A DNA stretch of 64,000 nt from Halomonas sp. 1513 (GCA_001971685.1 CP019326.1:992001-1056000); one strand, 5' to 3'. Counted from the stretch's first letter, positions 34,450 to 44,644 are shown. Notes: a model not told the origin generated them from the sequence alone. Numbers and translations: made by a program.

Positions 34450-34475
34450 GCGCTGCGGCGGCGTGGCCGCAGCGC
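34450..34475 (-). terminator. Hairpin between nupC and deoC
   Basis: A perfect 9-bp stem GCGCTGCGG/CCGCAGCGC with an 8-base loop in the 81-bp nupC-deoC gap. There is no T-run, so it more likely adjusts expression of nupC relative to the enzymes than ends the transcript. Confidence 0.45.
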
Positions 34476-34494
34476 TCGTTCATGGTATCGCGGG

Positions 34495-35769
34495 TCAGCC
34501 CATGGCCCCCAGGGCCAGGAAGAAGCCGGCGATGGAGGCCGACATCAGGTTGGAGAGGGTGCCGGCGAGCACCGCCTTGAGGCCGAAGCGGGCGATGTCG
34601 TGGCGGCGGCTCGGGGCGATGCTGCCGAGGCCGCCGAGCAGAATGGCGATCGACGACAGGTTGGCGAAGCCGCACAGCGCGAACGACAGGATCGCCATGG
34701 TGTGGGCGCTCATCGCCTGACCGGTGGCGGCCACCACCTGTTCGCCGTCGAGGTAGGGCGCCAGGTTGATATAGGCGACGAACTCGTTGACCACCAGCTT
34801 CTGGCCGATGAAGGAGCCGGCCAGGGTCGCCTCTTCCCAGGGCACGCCGAGCAGAAAGGCCAGCGGCGCGAACAGCCAGCCGAGGATCAGCTCCAGGCTC
34901 AGCCACTCGGCGCCGAACCAGCCGCCGATGCCGCCCAGCATGCCGTTGATCAGCGCGATCAGGCCGATGAAGGCGAGCAGCATGGCACCCACGTTGGCGG
35001 CCAGCTTGAGGCCCGAGGTGGCGCCTGCCGCGGCGGCGTCGAGTACATTGGCGGGGCGGTCCTCCTCCTCCTTGAGACGCTCCTCGGCCTCGGAGACGCT
35101 GTCTTCGGGCTCCTGGGTCTCGGGCATGATCAGCTTGGCGAACAGCAGCCCGCCCGGGGCGGCCATAAAGGAGGCGGCCACCAGGTACTCCATGGGGATG
35201 CCCAGCGCGGCATAGCCGGCCAGCACCGAGCCGGCCACCGAGGCCAGCCCGCCGCACATCACCGCGAACAACTGCGAGGGGGTCATGCGCGCAATGAAGG
35301 GACGCACCACCAGCGGCGCTTCGGTCTGGCCGACGAAGATGTTGGCGGTGGCCGACAGCGACTCGGTGCGCGAGGTGCCCAGCGCCTTCTGCAGCGCGCC
35401 GCCGAGGATGCGGATCACCCACTGCATGATGCCGATGTAGTAGAGCACGGCGATCAGCGACGAGAAGAAGATGATCACCGGCAGCACCTTGATGGCGAAC
35501 ACGAAGCCGACGGTGTCGGTATCGGCCAGGCCGCCGAACAGGAAGTCGATGCCGTCGTTGGCGTAGGTCACCACCTGGCTGACGGCGTCGGAAATCGCGT
35601 AGAGCACGGTCTGGCCGAACGGCACATAGAGCACGAAGGCGCCGATGCTGGCCTGGATGGCGAAGGCGCCGCCCACGGTGCGCAGGCGGATGGCGCGGCG
35701 GTCGGAGGAGAACGCAAGGGCGATCAGGATGAGGGTGGTCATCCCGACCAGGCTCATAAGGAGTGTCAT
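34495..35769 (-). CDS. nupC: NupC-type concentrative nucleoside transporter
   Basis: A 424-residue membrane protein of the CNT family. It has about ten helices, a gate loop ([20 protein letters not shown]) with the conserved Gln-Thr-Glu and the later [15 protein letters not shown], the nucleoside and ion binding motif of the family. The middle loop ([20 protein letters not shown]) is unusually long and acidic. It imports nucleosides with sodium or proton at the inner membrane and is the first gene of the deo operon. The start at 35769 is preceded by AAGGATCTCC. Its promoter is in the 250 bp shared with the divergent regulator. Confidence 0.93.
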   Translation of the reverse strand: MTLLMSLVGMTTLILIALAFSSDRRAIRLRTVGGAFAIQASIGAFVLYVPFGQTVLYAISDAVSQVVTYANDGIDFLFGGLADTDTVGFVFAIKVLPVIIFFSSLIAVLYYIGIMQWVIRILGGALQKALGTSRTESLSATANIFVGQTEAPLVVRPFIARMTPSQLFAVMCGGLASVAGSVLAGYAALGIPMEYLVAASFMAAPGGLLFAKLIMPETQEPEDSVSEAEERLKEEEDRPANVLDAAAAGATSGLKLAANVGAMLLAFIGLIALINGMLGGIGGWFGAEWLSLELILGWLFAPLAFLLGVPWEEATLAGSFIGQKLVVNEFVAYINLAPYLDGEQVVAATGQAMSAHTMAILSFALCGFANLSSIAILLGGLGSIAPSRRHDIARFGLKAVLAGTLSNLMSASIAGFFLALGAMG

Positions 35770-35823
35770 AGGAGATCCTTCGAGTCGGGCTGGTGAGCGA
35801 GGGGCGGTGGTTCTGTGAAATCT

Positions 35824-35840
35824 ATAACATGTGCTGTTAT
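35824..35840. promoter_or_regulatory. Palindromic operator candidate for the DeoR-type regulator
   Basis: A perfect inverted repeat ATAACA-TGTGC-TGTTAT lies 54 bp upstream of nupC, in the only AT-rich part of the nupC-regulator spacer. A further half-site-like TCTAACA is at 35844-35850. Enterobacterial DeoR sites have a TGTTAGAA-type half, so the TGTTA/TAACA core is similar. Position and symmetry support an operator; binding is inference. Confidence 0.6.
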
Positions 35841-35890
35841 TTTTCTAACATTCTTTGTGCTGGGGCGTCCCGCGTGGTGTGCTTTCGACG

Positions 35891-35950
35891 CTGGACAGCG
35901 CCTGGGACAGCGCCTGGGACAGTGCCTGGGACAGCGCCTGGGACAGCGCC
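35891..35950. repeat. 12-bp tandem repeat, about five units, upstream of the DeoR-type gene
   Basis: Units of CTGGGACAGCGC run from 35891 to 35950. The first unit lacks one G, the third has T for C, the rest are identical. It lies between the operator candidate and the regulator start (36022). It is intergenic and could act as a helically phased (just over one turn) spacer or be a variable-number tract. Confidence 0.85.
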
Positions 35951-36021
35951 GCAGTGGAAATTCGTCGACGCCTGGCTCAGCATGGAGCGACACGTCATAT
36001 CGATCTGGAGGTGGGGGTTAG

Positions 36022-36795
36022 ATGAACGGCCGAAGCGCCATGCGCCTGGCCCGGCTACAGGATGTCCTGGCCGGGGGCGGTACCATTCATCTCAGCGAGG
36101 CGGCCAAGCTGTGCGGCGTCTCGGAAATGACCATTCGCCGCGACGTGGCGGCCAGCGACGGGGCCATGACCTTTCTGGGTGGCCACCTGATGATGGCCGA
36201 CAACCCGCAGTTCGCGCCGCTCTACGACCTCGACGAGCAGCGCGGCAGTCACTACCTGGCCAAGCAGCGGCTGTGCCAGGGCGCGGCGTCGTTCATCGCC
36301 GAAGGCGATACGCTGTTCATCGACTGCGGCACCACCCTGATGCCGCTGCTGGGCATGCTCGGTGAGTTCGAGGAACTGACCGTGGTGACCTATGCGCTCA
36401 ACGTGGCCAATGCGGTGGGCAGCCTGCCCAATGTTCGGCTGGTGCTGCTGGGCGGGCTCTATCACCACAGTTCACAATCGTTCGGCAGCGGCGAGATGTA
36501 CGACGCGGTGCGGCGGCTGGGGATCAACAAGGCATTCATCTCGGCGGCGGGCGTTGACCTGGAGCGCGGCGTGAGCTGCTTCCATTTCCACGAGGTGGCG
36601 CCCAAGCAGGCGGCCATCGAGAGTGCCCGCTACCGTATCCTGGTGGTCGATGCCAGCAAGCTGGGCATCGTGCGTCCCGCGCTATTTGCCGAGCTTGGCG
36701 CTTTCGACATGGTGGTCACCGATGCCAAGGCGGCACCGGCGCTGAATACCCGGGACGGCGGCGAGCGTCAGCCGCCGCGGGTGATGGTGGCCTGA
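36022..36795 (+). CDS. deoR: DeoR-family transcriptional regulator
   Basis: A 257-residue repressor. The N-terminal winged helix has IHLSEAAKLCGVSEMTIRRD at about residues 22-41. The C-terminal sugar-isomerase-like effector domain has FIDCGTTLMPLLGMLGEFEE, the phosphate-binding loop of DeoR proteins, LVLLGGLYHHSSQSFGSGEM and LVVDASKLG. It lies divergent from nupC and the deo genes, which makes it the likely local repressor, responding to deoxyribose 5-phosphate as in enteric DeoR (inference). GGAGG lies 10 bp before the ATG. Confidence 0.88.
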   Translation: MNGRSAMRLARLQDVLAGGGTIHLSEAAKLCGVSEMTIRRDVAASDGAMTFLGGHLMMADNPQFAPLYDLDEQRGSHYLAKQRLCQGAASFIAEGDTLFIDCGTTLMPLLGMLGEFEELTVVTYALNVANAVGSLPNVRLVLLGGLYHHSSQSFGSGEMYDAVRRLGINKAFISAAGVDLERGVSCFHFHEVAPKQAAIESARYRILVVDASKLGIVRPALFAELGAFDMVVTDAKAAPALNTRDGGERQPPRVMVA

Positions 36796-36808
36796 GAGCC
36801 GCAGCGGT

Positions 36809-37411
36809 TCACGGCTGGCAGAAGTAGACCTGGGCAGGCGGGATGTTGAGCGGCTCGAAGCCGCGCCGCACCTTCTGGTAGGTGCGCTGAAGATCGGGCA
36901 GGACCTTGGGGGAGAACTGATAGATCAGCAGCTCGCCGTGGGCGGCGAGAGCCTCGCGGGTGGCGTTGAGCACGCCGTGACGCAGGCCCTCCGGCATGGT
37001 ACTGAAAGGAATGCCGGCAACCACGTAGTCGGCGGCGGAGAGCTCGCGCTCGGCGAGAATCGTCGCCACGTCCTCCGCCGAGCCCGGCACCAGCTGCAGG
37101 CGCGGGTCGGGTAGCGCGGTGCGCAGGTAGTCGACGAAATCCTCGTTGGTCTCGATGGCCACCAGGATTGCTTCGGGGTGCATGCGGCGCAGGATTTCGC
37201 GGCTGATGGTGCCAACGCCGGGACCGTACTCGACGATCACCCTGGCGCGCTCCCAGTCCACGGGCTCGAGCAGGCGGCGAATCAGGAACGGTGAGCTGGG
37301 TATGATCGATCCCAGCATCTTGGGATGCTTGAAGAAGTTGCGTGCAAATAGCGACAGCTGCTGGCGCTGAGAACTCGGTGTGGCGGCGGTCTTGCGTTCT
37401 TCTACGTTCAT
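36809..37411 (-). CDS. Class I SAM-dependent methyltransferase (phospholipid N-methyltransferase-like)
   Basis: A 200-residue Rossmann methyltransferase. It starts MNVEERKTAATPSSQRQQLS, then LFARNFFKHPKMLGSIIPSS and the SAM-binding strand VIVEYGPGVGTISREILRRM. The SIIPSSPFLIRRLL segment and the C-terminal QVYFCQP are typical of the group related to ribosomal RNA adenine dimethylase and phosphatidylethanolamine N-methyltransferase (PmtA-like). The substrate could be a phospholipid. The ATG at 37411 is preferred over one six codons earlier. It converges with the DeoR-type gene, 13 bp apart, and is not functionally linked to it. Confidence 0.72.
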   Translation of the reverse strand: MNVEERKTAATPSSQRQQLSLFARNFFKHPKMLGSIIPSSPFLIRRLLEPVDWERARVIVEYGPGVGTISREILRRMHPEAILVAIETNEDFVDYLRTALPDPRLQLVPGSAEDVATILAERELSAADYVVAGIPFSTMPEGLRHGVLNATREALAAHGELLIYQFSPKVLPDLQRTYQKVRRGFEPLNIPPAQVYFCQP

Positions 37412-37592
37412 GCATCCATCCCGTGGCAAGTGAGCGATTCTCCCACTCTAGGCCATGGCGGTGCCGAGAGGAAATTTCCCGTTGCGTTGAGTGCCGCGCT
37501 TGTCGTGGATCAAGGTCGTTGATCTCGCCCGGCTGCTAAGCTCAAGGGATCAGGGGACGATGGTTCGTCGCCGCGTTGAGGAGGACCTCACC

Positions 37593-38291
37593 ATGCAAGC
37601 CTTCGATGTCATGACCCACGATGTGATCAGCGTCTCGGTGGATACCGAGGTGCGCGAAATCGCCGGACTGCTGCTCGAGCAGCGCATCAGTGCGGTGCCG
37701 GTGGTCGGCGCCCAGGACGAGGTGCTGGGTATCGTCAGTGAGGGCGACCTGATGCGCCGGGTCGAGACCGGCACCGAGCGGCGCAGTTCGTGGTGGCTGA
37801 CCAACCTGTTCAGCGGCACCCAGAGCGCCGGCGAGTACGTCAAGTCCCACGGCCGCAAGGCGGGGGAGATCATGACCCCCAACCCGGTGACCGTCGCCGA
37901 GGACACTCCCCTCGGTGAAGTGGCCAAGCTGCTCGAGAAGCACCATATCAAGCGCGTGCCGGTGGTCCGCGATGGCCGCCTGGTGGGTATCGTCAGCCGC
38001 GCCAACCTGCTACACGGCTTGGCCATGGCGGGAGTCAGCCAAGCGCAGGCGCCGAGCAGCGATGATCGCGACATCCGCGCCGCGATCATCAAGGAGCTCA
38101 AGGACAACACCAATGTGATGACCGATCACCTCAACGTGATGGTCAGCGGCGGTGAAGTGCAGCTATGGGGGCTGGTGGAGAGCAAGCAGGAGAAGCTGGC
38201 GGTACAGGTGGCCGCCGAGAACGTCAGCGGCGTGACCCGGGTCGAGAATCACCTCGGCTTCATGCCGCGGGGTGGACTCAGCGGAACCTGA
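37593..38291 (+). CDS. CBS-domain protein with C-terminal BON domain
   Basis: A 232-residue cytoplasmic protein. Two CBS motifs (MTHDVISVSVDTEVREIAGL and MTPNPVTVAEDTPLGEVAKL) form a Bateman module at about residues 1-145, which usually binds adenosine nucleotides. A BON domain (about 160-230, with DNTNVMTDHLNVMVSGGEVQ and VTRVENHLGF) follows; it is normally a periplasmic phospholipid-binding fold, yet no signal is present. This CBS-BON arrangement is common in proteobacteria without a known role, possibly stress-related. AGGAGG lies seven bases before ATG 37593. A perfect hairpin terminator follows the stop. Confidence 0.88.
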   Translation: MQAFDVMTHDVISVSVDTEVREIAGLLLEQRISAVPVVGAQDEVLGIVSEGDLMRRVETGTERRSSWWLTNLFSGTQSAGEYVKSHGRKAGEIMTPNPVTVAEDTPLGEVAKLLEKHHIKRVPVVRDGRLVGIVSRANLLHGLAMAGVSQAQAPSSDDRDIRAAIIKELKDNTNVMTDHLNVMVSGGEVQLWGLVESKQEKLAVQVAAENVSGVTRVENHLGFMPRGGLSGT

Positions 38292-38292
38292 A

Positions 38293-38318
38293 CGCGCGGC
38301 GCCGCAAGGCGCCGCGCG
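38293..38318. terminator. Bidirectional hairpin terminator
   Basis: A perfect 11-bp stem CGCGCGGCGCC/GGCGCCGCGCG with a GCAA tetraloop sits between the convergent CBS-BON and aminotransferase genes. No long T-run is present on either side, but the position fits shared termination. Confidence 0.7.
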
Positions 38319-38331
38319 GGCTTAACCCGCC

Positions 38332-39453
38332 TCAGTTCAGGCGGGTAAGCGCCGACTCGAGCGCGGCCACGCTGCGCTCGACGTGGTGCAGCTTGTCGAG
38401 GCCGAACAGGCCGATGCGGAAGGTGCGGAAGTCGTCGCCCTCATCGCACATCAGCGGCACGCCGCCGGCGACCTGCAGGCCGGCGGCGGCGAACTTGGCG
38501 GCGATGCCGGCATCGTCGCAGTAGCTGACCACCACGCCCGGCGCCTCGAAGCCTGGCGCGGCGACGCTCTTGAAGCCGTGGGCGGCGAGCAGCCCGCGTA
38601 CCCGCTCACCCAGCTCGAGCTGTTCGTCACGCACCTTGTCGAAGCCGTAGGCCTCGGTCTCGGCCATGATCTCGCGCAGCCGGCGCAGGCCGTCGGTGGG
38701 CATGGTGGCGTGATAGGCGTGGCCACCGCTCTCGTAGGCCTGCATGATCTCGTACCACTTGCGCAGGTCGGCGGCGAAGCTCGAGCTGGTGGTGGTCGCC
38801 AGGCGCTCCAGGGCGAGCGGCGACATCATCACCATGGCGCAGCCCGGCGAGCCGCTCCAGCCTTTCTGCGGCGCACTGATCAGCACGTCGACGCCGGTCT
38901 CCTGCATGTCCACCCACAGCGTGCCGGAGGCGATGCAGTCGAGCACCAGCAGGCCGCCAACGGCATGCACGGCATCGGCCAGGCGGCGGATATAGGCGTC
39001 GGGCAGTAGCATGCCGGCGGAGGTCTCGACGTGGGGCGCGAACACCACGTCGGGGCGTTCGGCCTCGATGGTGGCGACGGCCTCGTCGATGGGCACCGGC
39101 GCGAACGGCGCCTGGGCACCGTCGCCCTGGCGGCGCGCCTTGAGCACCGTGGCGCTGGCGGGAAGATCGCCCATCTCGAGGATCTGCGTCCAGCGGTAGC
39201 TGAACCAGCCGTTGCGGATCGTCAGGGTCTTGTTGCCGGCGGCGAACTGGCGCGCCACGGCTTCCATGCCGAAGGTGCCGCTGCCCGGCACGATGGCCAC
39301 CCCCGCGGCGCCGTAGACGCGCTTGAGGGTCGTCGAGACGTCGTTCATCACGCCCTGGAAGGCTTGCGACATGTGATTGAGCGAGCGGTCGGTGTAGACC
39401 ACCGAGTATTCGAGCAGGCCGTCGGGGTCGACGTCGGGCAGTAGTCCGGGCAT
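38332..39453 (-). CDS. Class V aminotransferase (alanine-glyoxylate/serine-pyruvate type)
   Basis: A 373-residue PLP enzyme of fold type I. It has IVPGSGTFGMEAVARQFAAG near the N-terminus for phosphate binding, GGLLVLDCIASGTLWVDMQE with the PLP-ring Asp, and the Schiff-base Lys in SAPQKGWSGSPGCAMV. It resembles alanine-glyoxylate and serine-pyruvate aminotransferases; the substrate in this organism is unknown, and a role in glycine or serine metabolism is likely. Nothing in the immediate neighbourhood (pta-ackA upstream on the same strand, 106 bp away) clarifies it. Confidence 0.85.
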   Translation of the reverse strand: MPGLLPDVDPDGLLEYSVVYTDRSLNHMSQAFQGVMNDVSTTLKRVYGAAGVAIVPGSGTFGMEAVARQFAAGNKTLTIRNGWFSYRWTQILEMGDLPASATVLKARRQGDGAQAPFAPVPIDEAVATIEAERPDVVFAPHVETSAGMLLPDAYIRRLADAVHAVGGLLVLDCIASGTLWVDMQETGVDVLISAPQKGWSGSPGCAMVMMSPLALERLATTTSSSFAADLRKWYEIMQAYESGGHAYHATMPTDGLRRLREIMAETEAYGFDKVRDEQLELGERVRGLLAAHGFKSVAAPGFEAPGVVVSYCDDAGIAAKFAAAGLQVAGGVPLMCDEGDDFRTFRIGLFGLDKLHHVERSVAALESALTRLN

Positions 39454-39559
39454 GGTCAGCCTCTTGGTATCAGCGTGGCGTGGATAGCTCTAGCCTAAGG
39501 GCATCGCGCCCGGGGAGCCAGGCGGATGCTGTCGAGATGGGCGGTATCAGCAGCAAAAT

Positions 39560-41731
39560 CTACTGTGCGGCCTGGATGGCGGTCAGTGCGATGGTGTAGA
39601 CGATGTCGTCGACTAGGGCGCCCCGCGAGAGGTCGTTGACCGGCTTGTTGAGGCCCTGCAGCATTGGCCCCACGCTGACCACCTTGGCGCTGCGCTGCAC
39701 CGCCTTGTAGGTGGTGTTGCCGGTGTTGAGGTCGGGGAACACGAACACCGTGGCCCGGCCGGCCACCGGCGAGTCGGGCGCCTTCTGCTTGCCGACGCTG
39801 TCGATTGCCGCGGCGTCGTACTGCAGCGGGCCGTCGATCAGCAGCTCGGGGTCGCGCTGGCGGGCGATGCGGGTCGCCTCGCGGACCTTGTCGACGTCGG
39901 AGCCGGTGCCCGACTCGCCGGTGGAGTAGCTGATCATCGCCACCTTGGGCTCGATGCCGAAGGCCTTGGCCGAACGCGCGCTCTGGATGGCGATCTCGGC
40001 CAGCGCCTCGGCGTCGGGGTCCGGGTTGACCGCGCAGTCGCCGTAGACCACCACCTGCTCGGGCAGCAGCATGAAGAAGATCGACGACACCAGGCGGTAG
40101 TCCGGGGCGGTCTTGATCAGTTGGAATGCCGGACGCACGGTATTGGCGGTGGTGTGCACCGCCCCCGAGACCAGGCCGTCGACCTCGCCGCGATGCAGCA
40201 TCATGGTGCCCAGCACCACCGTGTCCTGCAGCTGGGCCTCGGCCATCGGCTCGTTGATCTTGCCACGGCGGCGCTCGACCATGTCGGCGACGTAGTCGTG
40301 ATAGATGCTTTCCGGGTCGATGATCTCGAGCCCCTCGGGGAGCTCGATGCCGCGGCTGCGCGCCACGCTCTCGACCTCCTCGCGCTTGGCCAGCAGCACG
40401 CAGTCGGCGATGCCGCGGCGCTGGCACAGCGCGGCGGCCTCCACGGTGCGCGGCTCGCTGCCCTCAGGCAGCACGATACGCTTGTGCGCCTGCTGGGCCT
40501 TCTTGACCAGCTGATGGCGAAACGCCGACGGCGACAGGCGCCGGACATAGCCGCGGCTGAGATGATCCTTGAGCCACTGCAGGTCGATATGCGCGGCGAC
40601 GAAATGGGCCACCTGCTCGGCACGCTCCAGGTCGTCGGCGGGGATCTCGTTGCTCATCCGGGTCAGGTTCTGCACCGTGGTGAAGCTGTCGGTATCCACC
40701 GCCAGCACCGGCAGCCCGGTCTTCAGCGCCGGACGGCAGGCGTCGATCATGTCGTCGTTGGGCAGGTAGCCGTTGGTCAGCATCACCCCGGCCAGCGGCG
40801 TGCCGTTCATGGTCATCAGCGCCGCGGCGAGTACGATGTCGTCGCGGTCACCGGAGGTGACGATCAGACTGCCGGGTTTGAAGGCATTCAGCGCATGGGC
40901 GGCGCTGCGCCCGCACAGGCTGGTGCTCAGCACCCGCCGACTGGCGGCCTCGCCCTGGTTGAGCCAGCGCGCGCCGAGCGCCTCGGCGACATCCCGGGTG
41001 CGTGGCACGCTGAGGGTGTCGCTGAAGGGCACCACGCCGATCAGGTGGAAGCGGTCGGTGGCCAGCGCCGGGGAGTGGCGGCGCAGCTCCTCGAGTAGTC
41101 CGGCGTCGAGGGTCACGTTGGCGGTGCCCGGGGCGATCGGCTGCTCGCTGGCCGGCGGCGCGGGCAGGCCCTTCATGCGCATCAGGATGCAGCCCATGGT
41201 GCGCGTCGAGCTGACCCCGCCGAAGCTGCGCGAGTGCATGTCGAGCTGATCGGCCAGCTCGCGGGGATCGGCCAGGTCACCGCTGCCGACGAAGATGATG
41301 CGAGCATTGAGGGCGTGGGCCAACTGGGCGTTGAGCTGGTTGGCGTAGGTGCTGTGCTCGGTGGGCACCAGGCCTTCGACCACCACGATGTCCTGGGTGG
41401 CATCGGCTAGGCTAGCGGCCTGCTGATGCAGCTCGATCACCGACTCCAGCAGCTCGTCGAGCTGGTCCTCGCGCAGCAGGCGTTCGAGGCGCTCCTGGGT
41501 GATCGGCTCCGGCGGCGTGCGGCCCAGGGCGCGGGCGACCAGGGCGCTGGAGCGGTCGGGGCCGCTGCCGTTGAGCTCGCGCTGCATGAACGGCTTGAGG
41601 AAACCGGCCTTCATGCCGATGAAGTCGAGCGCCTGGATCAGCCCCAGGCAGGCCGAGGTGAGGCCGGCGCCCACCGAGGTGGGCACCAGTAGCAGGGTCT
41701 GGACCTGGCGGTTATCGGGTAGCGGGGTCAT
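39560..41731 (-). CDS. pta: Phosphate acetyltransferase, long form
   Basis: A 723-residue enzyme. The N-terminal half is a P-loop-like BioD-type domain ([20 protein letters not shown]) followed by a DRTGG domain ([20 protein letters not shown]). The C-terminal third is the PTA catalytic domain ([60 protein letters not shown]). It converts acetyl-CoA and phosphate to acetyl phosphate. The start at 41731 overlaps the ackA stop by four bases (ATGA), and upstream in-frame codons lie inside ackA. Order is ackA-pta on the minus strand. Confidence 0.95.
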   Translation of the reverse strand: MTPLPDNRQVQTLLLVPTSVGAGLTSACLGLIQALDFIGMKAGFLKPFMQRELNGSGPDRSSALVARALGRTPPEPITQERLERLLREDQLDELLESVIELHQQAASLADATQDIVVVEGLVPTEHSTYANQLNAQLAHALNARIIFVGSGDLADPRELADQLDMHSRSFGGVSSTRTMGCILMRMKGLPAPPASEQPIAPGTANVTLDAGLLEELRRHSPALATDRFHLIGVVPFSDTLSVPRTRDVAEALGARWLNQGEAASRRVLSTSLCGRSAAHALNAFKPGSLIVTSGDRDDIVLAAALMTMNGTPLAGVMLTNGYLPNDDMIDACRPALKTGLPVLAVDTDSFTTVQNLTRMSNEIPADDLERAEQVAHFVAAHIDLQWLKDHLSRGYVRRLSPSAFRHQLVKKAQQAHKRIVLPEGSEPRTVEAAALCQRRGIADCVLLAKREEVESVARSRGIELPEGLEIIDPESIYHDYVADMVERRRGKINEPMAEAQLQDTVVLGTMMLHRGEVDGLVSGAVHTTANTVRPAFQLIKTAPDYRLVSSIFFMLLPEQVVVYGDCAVNPDPDAEALAEIAIQSARSAKAFGIEPKVAMISYSTGESGTGSDVDKVREATRIARQRDPELLIDGPLQYDAAAIDSVGKQKAPDSPVAGRATVFVFPDLNTGNTTYKAVQRSAKVVSVGPMLQGLNKPVNDLSRGALVDDIVYTIALTAIQAAQ

Positions 41732-42903
41732 GCCTGGCGCTCCAGCAGTTGGCGGGTCTCGTGGGCGATCTGGCCCTCCTCGTCGGTGGGGATCACCCAC
41801 AGCAGGGGGCCGTCGCCTGCGTCGATGCGGCCCTCGCGTCCGCGCAGGGTGGCCCGGTTGGCGGCGTCATCCAGGTTCAGGCCGAAGTGCGGCAGGGCGG
41901 CGATCACCTTGGCGCGTACGCGGGGCGAATTCTCGCCGATGCCGCCTGTGAAGATCAGCCCGCTCAGCGTCGGCAGCGCACAGGAGAGCGCCGCCAGCGA
42001 CTTGGCGATGCGATAGCAGAACACTTCCAGCGCCAGGCTGGCGCCGGCGTGGCCGCGCTCGGCGGCGGCCTCCAGTTCGCGCATGTCGTTGGTCAGCTCC
42101 GACAGCCCCTCGAGGCCGCTGCGCTGATTGAGCATGGCGTCGATTTCGTCCAGCGACCAGCCCAGCTGACGATGCAGGTGCGCGTGCAGCCCGGGGTCGA
42201 CATCGCCGCTACGGGTGCCCATCACCAGGCCCTCCAGCGGCGTCAGGCCCATGCTGGTGTCGCGGCTCTGGCCCTGCCATACCGCGCAGGTGGAACAGCC
42301 GTTGCCGAGGTGGGCGGTGAGCCAGCCGTGGTCGCTACCGCCGGCCAGGGCGTCGGCGCGCTGGCTAACGAAGGCGTGGCTGGTGCCGTGGAAACCGTAG
42401 CGGCGAATGCCGTGCTCGCGATACAGCGACGCCGGCAGCGCGTAGCGGTAGGCGTGGGCCGGCAGGCTCTGGTGGAAGGCGGTATCGAAGACGCCGACCT
42501 GGGGCAGCTCGGGGTAGAGCTCCCGGGCCGCCGCGATGCCGGCCAGGTTGGCCGGGTTGTGCAGTGGGGCCAGCGCCGAGGTTGCCTCCACCGCGGCGAT
42601 GACCTCGTCGTCGAGCCGTGAGGCACGGGTAAAGTGCTCGCCGCCGTGGACGATGCGATGGCCCACGGCCAGCGGGGTGTGGCCGTCGAGGCGGGCGAAG
42701 ATCGCCGCCAGTGCCGTGGCGTGGTCGGCCCCCGGCAGCGCCACCTCGTGCACCTCGCCCCGGGCATCCTTGGCCTTGAGGCGAGCCCCCTGGCTGCCCA
42801 GCCGCTCGGCGATGCCCTCCAGGCGCGGCGTGTCGTCGGCGGGAATCAGCGCGTACTTGATGGAGGAGGAACCGCAGTTGATGACCAGAACGGGAGCTTG
42901 CAT
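41728..42903 (-). CDS. ackA: Acetate kinase
   Basis: A 391-residue ASKHA-fold kinase. It shows the family marks [16 protein letters not shown] at residues 4-19, [28 protein letters not shown] and [27 protein letters not shown]-like loop here as [20 protein letters not shown], and [19 protein letters not shown]. With Pta it links acetyl-CoA and acetate through acetyl phosphate, with ATP formation. The ATG at 42903 begins exactly at the conserved N-terminus; codons before it read into an AT-rich promoter. It is the first gene of the pair. Confidence 0.95.
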   Translation of the reverse strand: MQAPVLVINCGSSSIKYALIPADDTPRLEGIAERLGSQGARLKAKDARGEVHEVALPGADHATALAAIFARLDGHTPLAVGHRIVHGGEHFTRASRLDDEVIAAVEATSALAPLHNPANLAGIAAARELYPELPQVGVFDTAFHQSLPAHAYRYALPASLYREHGIRRYGFHGTSHAFVSQRADALAGGSDHGWLTAHLGNGCSTCAVWQGQSRDTSMGLTPLEGLVMGTRSGDVDPGLHAHLHRQLGWSLDEIDAMLNQRSGLEGLSELTNDMRELEAAAERGHAGASLALEVFCYRIAKSLAALSCALPTLSGLIFTGGIGENSPRVRAKVIAALPHFGLNLDDAANRATLRGREGRIDAGDGPLLWVIPTDEEGQIAHETRQLLERQA

Positions 42904-43068
42904 AGCGCGACCTGTAGCGTATCGAACGAGAGCATTAGACCTTAGTATAACATTTTCCACTGGCGCCTGAACCGATAGCGGTAATCCCTACGCTGCAGCA
43001 CTGGGTTTGGCGTGGGATTTATGCTCTGATACTCAATTGAATTAGCCTGCTATCGATTGGATGACCGA

Positions 43069-43992
43069 ATGCCCGCGACCGACCCCAACGCTGCACTGCT
43101 GCCTCGTCACCTGGCCATCCTGCTGCTGCTCAGTGTGGCATGCCTGTTTGCCGCCAACCATGTGGCGGCGAGACTGGCGTTCGACGATGGCACCGGCCTG
43201 CTGCTGGCGATCATGGCGCGTTCGAGCCTGGCGCTGGTGGTGCTGGGTGTGCTGCTGGCGGTCAAGCGCAGGCCGCTGACGCTGCCCGCCGGAAGCTGGC
43301 CCTGGCAGCTCGGCGTCGGCTTGCTGATCGCGCTGCAGAGCCTGTTTCTCTATTCGGCGGTGGCGCGGCTGCCGGTGGCGGTGGCGCTGCTGCTGATGAA
43401 CACCTTTCCGATCCTCTTGGCGCTGCTGACCTGGGCGCTGGGCGGCGCCCGCCCGACGCTGCGTGCGACCCTGATCATGGCGGTCATCCTGGTGGGGTTG
43501 GTGGTGGTGCTCGACGTGCCCACCTGGCTCGCCGACCCGGCGCAGATGGGCGACGACTGGGTCTCCGGGGTGGCCTTCGGCATCGGTGCGGCGGCGGTGT
43601 TCTCCTGCGCGCTGTGGATCACCGACCGGCGCCTGGCGCGGGTCAGCAATACCCTGCGAACCTTCCTGACCATGGGCGTGGTGCTGCTCAGCATGCTGGT
43701 TGCCGGCGTGGCCGGGCTGGTGCCCGGCGGCCTTGCGCTGCCCGCCACGGCCAGCGGCTGGAGCGGCCTCACGGCGTTGGCACTGCTCTACGGCATCGGC
43801 TTCTCGATGCTGTTCGTGTCGTTGCCGCGGCTGAACATGGCGCGCAATGCCCCGGTGATGAACATCGAGCCGGTCGCCTCGCTGGTGCTGGGGTATCTGG
43901 TGCTGGGGCAGATGCTCGGCCCGATCCAACTGCTGGGCGGGGCCATCGTGCTGGGTGGGATAGTCGTTCTAGGGCTATCGCGTCGCGCCTGA
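43069..43992 (+). CDS. EamA/DMT-family transporter
   Basis: A 307-residue membrane protein with ten predicted helices in two EamA repeats. The first repeat starts HLAILLLLSVACLFAANHVA; the second starts after residue 150 (WVSGVAFGIGAAAVFSCALW) and ends LLGGAIVLGGIVVLGLSRRA. The MNTFPILLALLTWALGG and NIEPVASLVLGYLVLGQ segments match the repeated motif of drug/metabolite exporters. The substrate is unknown. The ATG at 43069 is preferred to a TTG four codons earlier. It stands alone and divergent from ackA. Confidence 0.82.
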   Translation: MPATDPNAALLPRHLAILLLLSVACLFAANHVAARLAFDDGTGLLLAIMARSSLALVVLGVLLAVKRRPLTLPAGSWPWQLGVGLLIALQSLFLYSAVARLPVAVALLLMNTFPILLALLTWALGGARPTLRATLIMAVILVGLVVVLDVPTWLADPAQMGDDWVSGVAFGIGAAAVFSCALWITDRRLARVSNTLRTFLTMGVVLLSMLVAGVAGLVPGGLALPATASGWSGLTALALLYGIGFSMLFVSLPRLNMARNAPVMNIEPVASLVLGYLVLGQMLGPIQLLGGAIVLGGIVVLGLSRRA

Positions 43993-44117
43993 AGAGGCTG
44001 GGCGACACTTAGTGCACGAACGGTGAAAATGAAGTTCTCTCATTTGTCTTTCGTCGAACGGTGATCCACACTTACCGCGAGTTAGAAAACGCTGTTTTCA
44101 AACAGGAGGTGTGTGTG

Positions 44118-44621
44118 ATGAAGAGACTACTTTCGGCAAGCGCTATCGCCATGATCGCCGCCGTGGGTGCCAGCGCGGCTCACGCCCAGCAGGCGCAGAC
44201 CTTCTACCCGCAGGGCTATGTCGGCGGTGACGCCATGTTCTGGGATCTCAACCCCGACCAGGGCACCAGCCGTGATGACGTGGGCCTGCGTCTGCGCGGC
44301 GGCGCCCAGATCAACGACTACTTCGCGGTCGAGGGGCATCTCGGCGGCGGTGGTTCCGACGGCCCGGTGGAGCTCGACTACCTGGTGGGTGCCTATGCCA
44401 AGGGTATTCTGCCGGTGGCCGACGAGATCCGCCTCTACGGCCTGGCCGGCTTCACCGAGGTCGATTTCGACGTCGACCGCCAGAGCGGCTTCTCCTACGG
44501 CGCCGGGGCGGAATTCGACGTGGCCCAGAACCTCTCGGTGGGGGCCGACTACATGCGCTATCTCGACAAGTCGGATTACACCTTCGACGCCGCCAGCGTC
44601 GGCCTGCGCTATCGCTTCTAA
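44118..44621 (+). CDS. Outer membrane beta-barrel protein (OmpW/Ail-like)
   Basis: A 167-residue secreted protein. The signal peptide MKRLLSASAIAMIAAVGASA is cleaved near AHA-QQAQ. The mature 144 residues alternate as eight-stranded barrel: VGLRLRGGAQINDYFAVEGH, YLVGAYAKGILPVADEIRLY, GLAGFTEVDFDVDRQSGFSY and a C-terminal ASVGLRYRF, ending in Phe as outer-membrane barrels do. The family is the small OmpX/Ail-like or porin-family beta-barrel group. AGGAGG lies 9 bp before ATG 44118. A 15-bp perfect terminator stem follows. Confidence 0.85.
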   Translation: MKRLLSASAIAMIAAVGASAAHAQQAQTFYPQGYVGGDAMFWDLNPDQGTSRDDVGLRLRGGAQINDYFAVEGHLGGGGSDGPVELDYLVGAYAKGILPVADEIRLYGLAGFTEVDFDVDRQSGFSYGAGAEFDVAQNLSVGADYMRYLDKSDYTFDAASVGLRYRF

Positions 44622-44644
44622 GCGCTTGCGTCAGGTGTGATATC

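Noticed and set aside
34237..35796. 519-codon frame opposite deoC and nupC
   Set aside because: It is His/Gly/Glu-rich antisense of confirmed genes.
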